Made by a program: the position numbers and the translations under genes. Shown here one piece after another: positions 1 to 7,064 of a stretch of DNA of 43,857 nt; positions within the stretch are counted from its first letter, which is position 1, and every line of letters begins with the position of its first letter. Origin of the DNA: Syntrophus sp. PtaU1.Bin005. GTDB taxonomy: Bacteria; Desulfobacterota; Syntrophia; Syntrophales; Syntrophaceae. The stretch lies in contig MVRU01000018.1 of NCBI GenBank assembly GCA_002067745.1, positions 1 to 43,857 of the forward strand, written 5' to 3'. The notes under the pieces are model-generated. The model was not told the DNA's origin. It did no database searches and worked only from the letters and a program-made list of their open reading frames with translations.

Positions 1-188
1 GCAACGTATTCGGCATATCCAGGTGACCCCTTAAAAATGTAGGCAAACGCCAAAAATTCGACAACGACTTATAACGATAATTTTACTTAAGAATTTCAAT
101 TTTGTTTACCTACCGCTGTTGAAGGCGGGTAAAAGGTAGGGAGCCGGGAGACGACCGGAGTTTTACCGGCCAAACGTCACTGTTCATC
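1..188. other. Noncoding left edge with nested inverted repeats
   Basis: I see no convincing gene here. The stretch 101-180 holds nested inverted repeats (CCTACC / GGTAGG and GGTAAAA / TTTTACC), so it could fold as RNA or be debris of a mobile element. It adjoins the istB remnant at 189-411 and may be part of the same decayed insertion. No function is assigned. Confidence 0.3.
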
Positions 189-411
189 ATTTCTTTGAGA
201 CTTTCTCACAAACGATAGCTATCCCAGTTACAGCCGATGATATGGGCTTTGTGGGGGTAACCGATCCAGAAGGGCAGCAGTCATGGTCGGATCGCCGAAA
301 ATCTGAGTGCAGTCGGCAAACCGAGATTCGTGGTGATGATCACAGATCCCTTGTCATTCCGTTCCGCCAAAACCTGGAAAAGCAATTCCTCCCCTTCCTT
401 GGAAAAGGGTG
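189..411 (-). pseudogene. Decayed IS21-family istB remnant
   Basis: Read on the minus strand, this segment aligns by eye with the C-terminal third of the intact istB at 5444-6208. It shares the stretches corresponding to CTTTTCCAAGGAAGGGG, GCTTTTCCAGGTTTTGGCGG and TTTTCGGCGATCCGACCATG, and ends with the AAAGTCTCAAAGAAA found at the istB 3' end. It lacks the N-terminal half and the Walker A region. It also has at least one single-base deletion (near the residues matching FADWTQ) and an early stop near the end. It is a truncated, frameshifted relic of a related but not identical IS21 element lying outside the island. Confidence 0.8.
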
Positions 412-732
412 TCAAAGATCAGAAAAACAAGCTTTGAAAGGAGGTGAAATGGCCTGATTTAAAAGGGGGTCCAAAGACCCTTTTTCAGCCCTTTTTGCTG
501 GCTTCATTACGGCGAAAATCGGTGGCCCGATTAAGGCGATCATTGACACCGATCACGGAATGGCTCGATTGCAGCAATCAGAGAGGAGCTCGAACAGACC
601 ATAAACAAGGGGTGATATTCAAGAAGATCAAATGAGTAGGGCATATTAGTTGCAATTTCACCATTGCACATCGAGAAATCTTGGTTTCATCTTGTCATAA
701 AGCACCGTCATTATGAGGAGTCCTGGATAATC
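412..732. other. Intergenic stretch with IS debris and a hairpin terminator
   Basis: This 320-bp stretch holds a terminator-like hairpin at 461-485 and, around 500-600, sequence of repetitive-element character (CGGCGAAAATCGGTGGCCCG) that resembles noncoding ends of IS21-type elements. The short open frames here have no recognisable product. A GAGGAG ribosome-binding-like site at 715-720 belongs to the glycosyltransferase gene that follows. Confidence 0.35.
461..485 (+). terminator. Hairpin with flanking A and T runs
   Basis: GGGTC, a CAAA loop and GACCC form a hairpin, preceded by an A-run and followed by TTTTT. The arrangement could terminate transcription in either direction, between the istB relic and the following gene. 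Confidence 0.5.
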
Positions 733-2100
733 ATGAGGGTCGCTTTGTTTTTCCCCCTTAATTGGTGTACAACCCTTTGCAGCTCAAGCGAATGGGAAAA
801 CATTGTTTCTCCGCTTACGGAAGGCCTTGTGAAGCATGGCATCGATGTGGTTCCCTTTGCCGCTGATGGTCTAAACGCATGGAGAATGTCCTGGAAAAGA
901 GACTCCGCTGTACTGGGCGGGAAATCCTCGACTCCGACGAAGCTGAGCGAACGGCTCCCCGTGTCTGAGGTATTTGAGCAGGGGGATCCATTCGATATCC
1001 TTCACATCTATCTCGATTGTGTGCCTCTCGCGTGCCTGAGGACGAACGGCACGCCTGTTGTGGTGACTATGCCTAGGTTTTTTTCTCCGGACAGCCTTTC
1101 CGACTATAAACACTTCAACACGCAAGCCCATTATGTAGCGGTCAGCGAGGCAGGCAAAAGCTGCGAGCTCGATTATGTCGCAACGATTCATCCTGGTGTT
1201 GATTTGCAGCGATTTCATTTCCAAGCGGGCCAGGGGAAATACCTGCTGTTCATGGAAAGCCTTACCGAGGCAAAAGGTGCGGCGCCGTGCATTGATGTGG
1301 CCAGAGAAACTGGATTGCCGCTCCTTCTTGTCGGCGATGATGAGGACAGGGAATACTTTGACCGCTGCATACGGCCGAATATCGACGGGGACAGCATTCT
1401 TCATCTCAAGCGTGCGGAACCGGGGATGCGGAAAAAACTTCTCGGAGGCGCGTATGCACTGATTCAGCCATTCTGCAATACAGACCCATTCAAATTTACC
1501 GCTATGGATGCCCTGGCCTGCGGAACGCCGGTGATAGCATTGAACCGGGAAGGTGTGTCGGAAATTGTTGAAGATGGTGTTTCAGGCATTCTTGTTGAAA
1601 ATCCTGAGGAGATAGCCGATGCGGTTCCAAAAGCTGGCCAGCTTGACCGTTCACAATGCCGTAGACGGATTGAAGCGCGGTTCAGTACAGACCGCATGGT
1701 GCAGGATTACAGGGAATTATATGAAAAGCTTGTCAGGCAGAAGGAAGGAGAAAAGTGCAGGCCCTGGGGTTTTTATGAAATTCTTTCTGAAGCTCCGAAC
1801 CACAAAGTCAAGCGAATAACCGTCTATCCGGGGCAGCGATTGAGCTATCAGAGACATCAACGACGCACTGAGCACTGGTATGTGATCAACGGCAGGGCTG
1901 TGGTGAACAGAGGTGGACGGAATATAGATTTAATGGCCGGTCAAGCCATTGAGATACCTGTACGGACATGGCACCGCATCGGCAATCCGGACCCGGAAGA
2001 GTTGTGCTTTATCGAAGTCCAAACCGGCGATTATTTCGGGGAAGATGATATTGAACGATTGGAGGATGACTATGGTCGTCTGCAGAGTGAGAGGGGGTAA
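733..2100 (+). CDS. Glycosyltransferase family 4 fused to a phosphomannose-isomerase-type cupin
   Basis: About 455 residues if started at ATG 733, which follows a GAGGAG site; the frame is open from 664, but the first 23 residues there look non-conserved. Residues 1 to about 330 resemble a GT-B fold, family 4 glycosyltransferase. The donor-site region reads DPFKFTAMDALACGTPVI, followed by GVSEIVEDGVSGILV. The usual EX7E acidic pair is partly replaced by aspartates. Residues from about 340 form a cupin like the C-terminal domain of type II mannose-6-phosphate isomerases: RPWGFYEIL, then PGQRLSYQRHQRRTEHWYV, then a late TWHRIGN histidine, giving likely metal ligands. The role is probably in polysaccharide or LPS assembly, with a coupled sugar isomerase or sugar-binding step; the substrate is unknown. 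It is a chromosomal gene just upstream of the tRNA. Confidence 0.8.
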   Translation: MRVALFFPLNWCTTLCSSSEWENIVSPLTEGLVKHGIDVVPFAADGLNAWRMSWKRDSAVLGGKSSTPTKLSERLPVSEVFEQGDPFDILHIYLDCVPLACLRTNGTPVVVTMPRFFSPDSLSDYKHFNTQAHYVAVSEAGKSCELDYVATIHPGVDLQRFHFQAGQGKYLLFMESLTEAKGAAPCIDVARETGLPLLLVGDDEDREYFDRCIRPNIDGDSILHLKRAEPGMRKKLLGGAYALIQPFCNTDPFKFTAMDALACGTPVIALNREGVSEIVEDGVSGILVENPEEIADAVPKAGQLDRSQCRRRIEARFSTDRMVQDYRELYEKLVRQKEGEKCRPWGFYEILSEAPNHKVKRITVYPGQRLSYQRHQRRTEHWYVINGRAVVNRGGRNIDLMAGQAIEIPVRTWHRIGNPDPEELCFIEVQTGDYFGEDDIERLEDDYGRLQSERG

Positions 2101-2152
2101 ACTCAAGGCTTACGAGCATGCCTGCCAGGGGGATTGATTCACTCAAAGTGTA

Positions 2153-2181
2153 TTGACACCCAATCAAAAGAGTGTTAAACC
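2153..2181 (+). promoter_or_regulatory. Likely promoter of tRNA-Arg
   Basis: A perfect -35 TTGACA (2153-2158) lies 17 bp before a weak -10 TAAACC (2176-2181), about 27 bp upstream of the mature tRNA 5' end. Position and spacing fit a sigma-70 promoter; the -10 is poor. Confidence 0.45.
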
Positions 2182-2207
2182 GCTAAACTCTTCAGGTTAT
2201 CATTCAA

Positions 2208-2284
2208 GCCCCTGTAGCTCAGCAGGATAGAGCAACGGATTCCTAATCCGTGTGCCCCGCGTTCGAATCGCGGCAGGGGCACCA
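2208..2284 (+). tRNA. tRNA-Arg (anticodon CCU)
   Basis: A cloverleaf can be drawn by hand. The acceptor stem is GCCCCTG / CAGGGGC (2208-2214 with 2274-2280), followed by discriminator A and an encoded CCA (2282-2284). The D arm is GCTC...GAGC. The anticodon stem ACGGA / TCCGT encloses loop TTCCTAA, with anticodon CCT at 2242-2244. The T arm contains GTTCGAATC. The gene stays intact on the left side of the island because the island brings a copy of the 3' half. It is a classic integration target for tyrosine integrases. Confidence 0.95.
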
Positions 2285-2287
2285 ATA
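2240..2287 (+). repeat. attL: left 48-bp copy of the tRNA-Arg 3' end
   Basis: The 48 bases from the anticodon loop through CCAATA are identical to 38258-38305. The adjacent integrase and the repeat of a tRNA 3' end mark this as the left boundary of an integrated element of about 36 kb. Confidence 0.93.
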
Positions 2288-2292
2288 AAATA

Positions 2293-2327
2293 AAGGACTT
2301 AGCCAAAGACGGTTAGGTCCTTTTTTT
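2293..2327 (+). terminator. Terminator supplied by the island to the tRNA, overlapping the integrase 3' end
   Basis: A 12-bp stem with two wobble pairs (AAGGACTTAGCC with GGTTAGGTCCTT) is followed by seven T residues on the plus strand. It lies just after the tRNA CCA, so it would end tRNA transcription. The same bases encode the last residues (KKDLTVFG) of the convergent integrase. Confidence 0.75.
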
Positions 2328-3432
2328 CATTTGTGACCAAATTGTGACCGATGCTCTCAAAAATGGTATTTTCCAATCGACAAACCGCAGCTTGATTTTC
2401 CGTTTTCATCAAATGCGCATAGATATTTAAGGTCGTTGTTGGATTCGCATGCCCGAGCTGTGCGGAGATGTATTTGATGTTTTCCCCTTGGCTCAAAAGA
2501 AGGCTTGCATATGTGTGCCGGAGATCATGAAACCGAATCGAAGGTAAACCAGCCCTTTTCAGAGAAGGCTTAAAATATCTCGTAATTAATTTCCCCGCCT
2601 CAATAGGATTCCCCGTGACCGTTTGAAAAACAAGCTCGTCTTCATGGCCACCACTTGCCAGCTTCCATTTTTTGAGTTCCAAGACCATCATTGGAGCAAG
2701 GTCAATCGAGCGTATTGACCCTTTTGTTTTTGGGGTAAAAAACCGTTCATGATTAAACGTCCGTCGGATATGGATCTGTTTTTTTTCAAAATCAACATCA
2801 GACCACTCAAGCCCCAGGATTTCACCCTGACGTGCTCCTGTCATGATTGCCGTTAAGAATAACATTCGATATTTCTGGTCTGGAGCAGCTACCAATAATG
2901 ATCGAATTTGCTCAGGATTGAGAACAGCAATATTCCCCTTCACAATATCATCCATCTTCTTCCGTGGCCTTTCCGCGTCTCTTACAGGATTACTGTCGAT
3001 CAGCTTGTGCCGAACAGCATAGGCCATGATCTGATTGAAGGTAACGATGATTTTTCGTAGCATGCCAATACACATACCTTCATTCTGCCGTTTGGTGATC
3101 CATTTCTCAACGATAGATGTGGAGATCATATCTATCCTGATCCTATCCAAGTCACTGAAGTGATGCTTCAGATGTCCCTTGTACATTTCCCAGGTTGTGA
3201 TTCTGACGTTCGGCCTTTTATGTTCCAACCAGCCGTTGGCCACTTCCGAAAAGACCGGGATTTTCTTTTCGTGGGCGAATGTCCGCCGCTCAATCTTTTC
3301 CTCTACCTCGCGTAAAATTTCCCTTGCCCGGCCCTTTGTGGTGCCTGCAGGCAAAGTCTTCCGGTACCGCTTGCCGTGTTGGTCGTAGGCGTCAATAACC
3401 CATCGATCCCGTCGTTTTGCTATGCATGCCAT
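2299..3432 (-). CDS. int: Tyrosine integrase of the genomic island
   Basis: A site-specific recombinase expected to integrate and excise the island at the tRNA-Arg site. I choose ATG 3432 (377 residues) because GGGAGG sits just upstream and a good promoter ends near 3500; the frame is open to 3513. An AP2-like arm-binding region (1-60) is followed by a SAM-like core-binding domain (about 60-160) and the catalytic domain (170-345). The catalytic tetrad is readable: R201 in TGARQGE, H302-xx-R305 in FHDLRHTYAS, H328 in LGHANP, and nucleophile Y338 in NIYAH. The gene reads towards attL and its stop is only 12 bp from the repeat. It is divergent from a small ribbon-helix-helix gene. The C-terminal tail GHNLVTNEKK is encoded by a TTGTGACCAA tandem repeat that recurs at the other island end. 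Confidence 0.95.
   Translation of the reverse strand: MACIAKRRDRWVIDAYDQHGKRYRKTLPAGTTKGRAREILREVEEKIERRTFAHEKKIPVFSEVANGWLEHKRPNVRITTWEMYKGHLKHHFSDLDRIRIDMISTSIVEKWITKRQNEGMCIGMLRKIIVTFNQIMAYAVRHKLIDSNPVRDAERPRKKMDDIVKGNIAVLNPEQIRSLLVAAPDQKYRMLFLTAIMTGARQGEILGLEWSDVDFEKKQIHIRRTFNHERFFTPKTKGSIRSIDLAPMMVLELKKWKLASGGHEDELVFQTVTGNPIEAGKLITRYFKPSLKRAGLPSIRFHDLRHTYASLLLSQGENIKYISAQLGHANPTTTLNIYAHLMKTENQAAVCRLENTIFESIGHNLVTNEKKDLTVFG
2331..2351 (+). repeat. Tandem TTGTGACCAA pair near attL (possible integrase arm site)
   Basis: TTGTGACCAA (2331-2340) and TTGTGACCGA (2342-2351) are in tandem with an 11-bp period. The same 19 bases occur at 38120-38138 near attR, in the same orientation. Two ten-base units one helical turn apart near both ends fit arm-type integrase binding sites; this is inferred. 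Confidence 0.45.
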
Positions 3433-3500
3433 AATTTCCTCCCAGGGGCTTTGAAATAATTCTTTTGCACCGCTCTCTGCCTTAGATTGATATATTGTTA

Positions 3501-3529
3501 TCAATACTGCCATACAGTCGTATTGTCAA
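3501..3529 (-). promoter_or_regulatory. Integrase promoter
   Basis: On the minus strand, TTGACA (3529-3524) is separated by exactly 17 bp from TATTGA (3506-3501). Transcription would start near 3494, giving a leader of about 60 bases before ATG 3432. That supports the shorter integrase start over 3513. Confidence 0.6.
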
Positions 3530-3542
3530 TAAACTTATTGAC
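3525..3542. promoter_or_regulatory. Palindromic operator in the int/RHH divergent region
   Basis: GTCAATAAACTTATTGAC is a perfect 8-2-8 inverted repeat overlapping the -35 of int and the expected promoter of the divergent small gene. Two direct copies of ACTGCCATA (3506-3514 and 3541-3549) lie 35 bp apart beside it. The neighbouring ribbon-helix-helix protein is the natural candidate ligand (inference). Confidence 0.55.
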
Positions 3543-3556
3543 TGCCATATAACCAC

Positions 3557-3739
3557 ATGGTACGTGAAATCATGAAAAGAAACCGAACCCCTTACAACAC
3601 CACACTAGACAATAATCTCGTGAAGAAATTGAAATTTCTTTCTGTAGAAATTAATAAGCGCCAGAATGATCTTCTGGAAGAAGCTATCGAGGACCTTCTG
3701 AAGAAATACGAATCCAAAATCGAACCCAAAAAATCGTAA
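3557..3739 (+). CDS. Small ribbon-helix-helix DNA-binding protein
   Basis: Sixty residues; an internal ATG at 3572 is an alternative start and neither has a clear ribosome-binding site. YNTTLDNNLVKKLKFLSVE forms a short beta strand plus first helix, and KRQNDLLEEAIEDLLKKY the second helix, matching the CopG/Arc type ribbon-helix-helix fold. Such proteins bind DNA as dimers at short inverted or direct repeats. It is transcribed divergently from the integrase across a perfect palindrome, so the likely role is control of integrase expression and of itself. No partner toxin follows; the next sequence is a hairpin and then an IS21 element. Confidence 0.7.
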   Translation: MVREIMKRNRTPYNTTLDNNLVKKLKFLSVEINKRQNDLLEEAIEDLLKKYESKIEPKKS

Positions 3740-3777
3740 TTCCCTTCAGCCATCATTTTTCCCTTTTTCTGACTCCC

Positions 3778-3807
3778 GTCAAGGCATAGACCTTTCTAGG
3801 CCTTGAC
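3778..3807. terminator. Hairpin after the RHH gene
   Basis: GTCAAGGC (3778-3785) pairs with GCCTTGAC (3800-3807), with an inner TAGA / TCTA extension. There is no T-run on either side, so intrinsic termination is uncertain; it may only be a structured 3' end. Confidence 0.35.
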
Positions 3808-3812
3808 TAGGA

Positions 3813-3818
3813 AACATG
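3813..3818 (+). repeat. Left target-site duplication of the IS21 element
   Basis: AACATG here is repeated at 6312-6317, directly outside the two inverted ends of the IS21 element. IS21 elements are known to create duplications of 4-8 bp. Confidence 0.65.
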
Positions 3819-3944
3819 TGGTTGTGCTAACCTAAAATTGATCAGGGAAGAGGCTTTGTGCTAACCCAAAATTGACCACCCCGAGCACCAGAGACCTGCT
3901 ATAGGATTTGGCATTCCAGATCTTTCAAGCAGGAGGAAGCGGAG

Positions 3945-5447
3945 TTGCTCAGGATGGATCAGTATGAGTTGGTACGGACGAGTCACCGGGTGTATGGCAA
4001 GAATATAAGCGAGATCGCACGCTTGACAGGTCATTCCCGGAACACGATCAAGAAGGCGATCCGGGGAGAGTTATGGGGCTATAGGGAAAGGGAGCATCAG
4101 CCATTTCCGGCTCTTGAACCCTTCCTGGAGATGATTGAGACGTGGCTGAAGGAGGACAAGGATCAGCCGAAGAAGCAGCGCCACACGGCACGCCGGATAT
4201 ATCACCGGTTGGTGGCGGAACATGGATATCAGGGAGGCGAGTCAACGGTCCGTCGGTATGTGCGGATTGCTCGGGCCAACCTTGGTCTGGATTCCAGTCA
4301 GGCCTTCATTCCCTGTGAAGCGGATGCGGGGCGTGAAGCAGAGGCAGACTGGGGGCAGGCAACGGCTGTGATCGCCGGAGAGTCGGTGCAGTTGAAGTTT
4401 TTCTGCATGCGCTCCAAGTATTCGGGAAAAGCCTTCGTCCGGTTTTATTTATGTGAGCGGCAGCAGGCGTTTTTTGATGCCCATATTCAAGCGTTTGCGT
4501 TTTTTGGCGGGGTTTTCCCCGTCCTGATCTATGACAATCTGAAAACAGCGGTACGGAAGGTCATCCAGGGCCGGAATCGCATCGAGCAGACCAGTTTCGG
4601 GAAGTTCCGTGCATATTACAGTTTTGAATCCCGTTTTTGCACTCCGGGCAGCGGTCATGAAAAAGGAGGCGTTGAAGGGCTGGTCGGCTTTGCCCGTCGT
4701 AATTTCATGGTTCCCGTTCCGGTGGCTGCAAGTCTGGAAGAGCTCAATGAAACGGTTCTCCGGCAATGTCTCGCTTATGGCCATCACAAAATTGATGGCT
4801 GCGTGCAGACCGTTGACGAACGTTACGAAGAGGAAAAGGGACTCCTCCTCTCCCTCCCCGAAGCGGTCTTCTCCAATGTGCAGCCCTACGACGGCAGAAT
4901 CGACAAATATGCCACGGCCATCATAGACAAGAACCGGTATTCCGTGCCCAGCCGCTATATGGGATTCCAGGTAAGAATCCTGCTCTCCGTGGATCGGGTG
5001 GAGATATTTCACGGAACGCGGAAACTTGCCACGCACGAGCGGCTATACGGGAACAACAAATGGCGCCTCAATCCGGATCATTACCTGGAACTTATTCAGC
5101 AGCGTCCCATGGCCTTCAACAACGCCCGGCCTATTCGGCAATGGCGTAACAGCTGGCCGGATTCCCTGGAGCTGCTGTTAAGCCGTTTCTGTCTTTCCCA
5201 GGGCGAAACACAGGGCATCAAGGATTTTATTTCCGTTCTGATGCTCTACCGGGATTATCCCGCCGAAGAGATCCAAGCCGCCGTTGAGCTTGCTCTGGAG
5301 AAGAACATCAGTTCCAGTTCCGGGGTCCGTCACATCCTGATCTTCACAAAAGATGACGGGACTGTTTCCTTTTCCCCGTTATCGGATCGCTCACGTATTT
5401 CGCCGCCTGATGTTTCCGTTTACGGGCAGTTGGGAGGTTTGTCATGA
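3945..5447 (+). CDS. istA: IS21 transposase IstA
   Basis: The DDE transposase of the IS21 element, about 500 residues and full length for the family. The N-terminus has a helix-turn-helix (ISEIARLTGHSRNTIKKAI, about 17-36). The integrase-core catalytic residues are in EADWGQA, IYDNLKTAV and HEKGGVEG. I take the TTG at 3945 as start because AGGAGG lies 7 bp upstream; the ATG at 3954 is possible but has poorer spacing. It is followed by istB with a 4-bp ATGA overlap, indicating coupled translation. The frame is intact, so the element may still be active. Confidence 0.93.
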   Translation: MLRMDQYELVRTSHRVYGKNISEIARLTGHSRNTIKKAIRGELWGYREREHQPFPALEPFLEMIETWLKEDKDQPKKQRHTARRIYHRLVAEHGYQGGESTVRRYVRIARANLGLDSSQAFIPCEADAGREAEADWGQATAVIAGESVQLKFFCMRSKYSGKAFVRFYLCERQQAFFDAHIQAFAFFGGVFPVLIYDNLKTAVRKVIQGRNRIEQTSFGKFRAYYSFESRFCTPGSGHEKGGVEGLVGFARRNFMVPVPVAASLEELNETVLRQCLAYGHHKIDGCVQTVDERYEEEKGLLLSLPEAVFSNVQPYDGRIDKYATAIIDKNRYSVPSRYMGFQVRILLSVDRVEIFHGTRKLATHERLYGNNKWRLNPDHYLELIQQRPMAFNNARPIRQWRNSWPDSLELLLSRFCLSQGETQGIKDFISVLMLYRDYPAEEIQAAVELALEKNISSSSGVRHILIFTKDDGTVSFSPLSDRSRISPPDVSVYGQLGGLS

Positions 5448-6208
5448 CAGAGGCGACCTTTATGGTTTTGCGGGCAAATCTCAAATCCCTCCTGCTTTCC
5501 TCCATGGCCGGGGAACTGGAAAGGCACTTGCGGCAGGCTCGGGAATCGGGGATTGGCTACGATGAATTTTTGCTGGAGCTGACCACCCTGGAGCTCCAAT
5601 CCCGCGCGGAGAACCGACTCAATCGAAGGGTTCGCGAGGCAAAATTTCCGTTGCTCAAAACGATGGAGACCTTCGATTTGAGTGCGGCCCCGGAACTGGA
5701 CATTCGATTGCTTCGGGAATTTCTGGGCTGCGGATACATCCGGGAGCGGAAAAATGTCATCTTTCTGGGCCACAGCGGGACAGGCAAGACTCACCTGGCC
5801 ACGGCTTTGGGAACCGAGGCCTGCCGGAACAACTACCGCACCCGTTTCACCTCCTGTTACGGTCTGGTCAATGAACTCATTGAATCCAGAGAGGAAAGGT
5901 CACTGCAGCGCCTGATTCAAAAATATGCCCGCTATGACCTGTTGATTCTGGATGAACTGGGCTACATACCCTTTTCCAAGGAAGGGGCGGAATTGCTTTT
6001 CCAGGTTTTGGCGGAACGGCATGAAAAGGGATCTGTAATTATCACCACCAATCTCGGCTTTGCTGACTGGACCCAGATTTTCGGCGATCCGACCATGACT
6101 GCCGCCCTTCTGGATCGGCTAACCCACAGAGCTCACATCATTAACTGCAGTTGGGAAAGTTATCGACTGAAACAAAGTCTCAAAGAAAGAAGGCAGCAGC
6201 ATCAGTGA
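5444..6208 (+). CDS. istB: IS21 helper ATPase IstB
   Basis: A DnaA/DnaC-like AAA+ ATPase (254 residues) that assists IstA in target capture and transposition. The Walker A motif is GHSGTGKTH (about 109-117) and Walker B is LLILDELGYIPF; a sensor-like IITTNL follows. The ATG overlaps the istA stop (ATGA). It is full length and intact, and serves as the reference for recognising the decayed copy at 189-411. Confidence 0.93.
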   Translation: MTEATFMVLRANLKSLLLSSMAGELERHLRQARESGIGYDEFLLELTTLELQSRAENRLNRRVREAKFPLLKTMETFDLSAAPELDIRLLREFLGCGYIRERKNVIFLGHSGTGKTHLATALGTEACRNNYRTRFTSCYGLVNELIESREERSLQRLIQKYARYDLLILDELGYIPFSKEGAELLFQVLAERHEKGSVIITTNLGFADWTQIFGDPTMTAALLDRLTHRAHIINCSWESYRLKQSLKERRQQHQ

Positions 6209-6311
6209 AAATACGGGGGATGGCTTCCCATGTCATCCCAAATTATAAACATGGTTTGGGGTGGTCAAAATTAGGTTGTCACAGGTGGTCAATTTTCGGT
6301 TGTCATTACCA

Positions 6312-6559
6312 AACATGGGAATTTGACTCTTATTTACTGACTGACGAACCTTTTTCATACGTTCTTCACTTGCCCCCTTGATCCTTTCTCGCCGGATTCT
6401 TTCCAAACTAGTACGGGTAACAAGCACAAAATTCATCAGGACAGTCCGTAACGCAGTCAGATGATCTCTGCATACAGTCCAGACAGAATTCCCGAAATAC
6501 AATGACTGATGGTCTCTTTCCCAACCTGTTAAGGAAAGAATGGACAAGGGTATTGACAT
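6312..6559 (-). pseudogene. Possible small ORF cut by the IS21 insertion
   Basis: A minus-strand frame begins at ATG 6559 and runs into the IS21 right end. Rejoining the two flanks across the AACATG duplication would give a 93-codon frame that ends at 3779 after the residues PMFPSQGLERSMP. The product (Arg-rich middle, RIRRERIKGASEERMKK) is not recognised and the composition is not clearly that of a protein. The gap up to 6765 has no other gene; it holds a 15-base direct repeat (6703-6717 and 6765-6779). Confidence 0.2.
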
Positions 6560-6765
6560 CCTAATCCCTCTGACACTTCCTTTCTTGTTCTATGCTAAAC
6601 TGTTTCATTCCAGGCATTGAGTGCAATAGGCTCTGACCGCTTCCATCGGCGTTAAATTATTGGTAATGATTTTTCTTCTCCAGAGTGAGGTTTTGTAAGG
6701 TTGTCATGGGGTTCGTTGATTGCCTTGTCAGAGACCTTTTCAAAAGTTAGTATTTTCCAGTCCGG

Positions 6766-7041
6766 TCATGGGGTTCGTTCTCCTGAAAAGATTTTCCGCT
6801 TCTTCCAGTTTAATGAAGATCTCCTTTTCCCTTCCGGCGTTGTCGGTCCCGTACTCAACCCGCCGTGGAGATGACACCTGCCATTGCTATATAGACCCTT
6901 TTGCTTACAGGGGGTTCCCTTCCTGGTTTTTGCTCCGCAAGTGAGTCCGCGCAAAACATCCGGGAACGGCAACCGTTTACCTTGGTCATATGCCTTACAA
7001 TAGCGCTTCCACATTGTTCGTAGCTGATCGGAAGAATTCAA
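6766..7041 (-). CDS. HGGxSTGP-motif protein
   Basis: A 91-residue basic protein. It carries two cysteine pairs around a small probable zinc site (LTCGAKTRKGTPCKQKG, then GRCHLHGG) followed directly by HGGLSTGPTTPEGK, the signature of the phage- and island-associated HGGxSTGP family of unknown function. It is the last gene of the minus-strand replication operon, 23 bp after dnaB. The stop codon lies within a 15-base sequence that is repeated 62 bp further on. Confidence 0.7.
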   Translation of the reverse strand: MNSSDQLRTMWKRYCKAYDQGKRLPFPDVLRGLTCGAKTRKGTPCKQKGLYSNGRCHLHGGLSTGPTTPEGKRRSSLNWKKRKIFSGERTP

Positions 7042-7064
7042 AATTTACCCCCCTCGCTAACTTG

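Larger units (their letters stand above)
3819..6311 (+). mobile_element. Complete IS21-family insertion sequence (2493 bp)
   Basis: The left end (3819-3843, starting TGGTTGTGCTAACC) and the inverted right end (6311-6287, TGGTAATGACAACC) match at 19 of 25 positions. A 6-bp direct repeat AACATG flanks the element. Each end carries a second internal copy of the TAACC-AAATTGACC motif (3857-3878 and 6262-6282), the multiple terminal repeats typical of IS21. The interior contains intact istA and istB overlapping by ATGA. It sits inside the island and interrupts the ground between the RHH gene and the replication operon. Confidence 0.9.

Noticed and set aside
242-635. Two plus-strand ORFs near the left end
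   Set aside because: They read antisense across the istB relic and IS debris; products have no protein-like features.
3433-3513. Longer integrase start at 3513
   Set aside because: The best promoter would start transcription near 3494, inside this extension, and GGGAGG supports ATG 3432.
6233-6311. C-terminal part of the 108-residue minus ORF inside IS21
   Set aside because: These codons belong to the IS21 right end and exist only because of the insertion.
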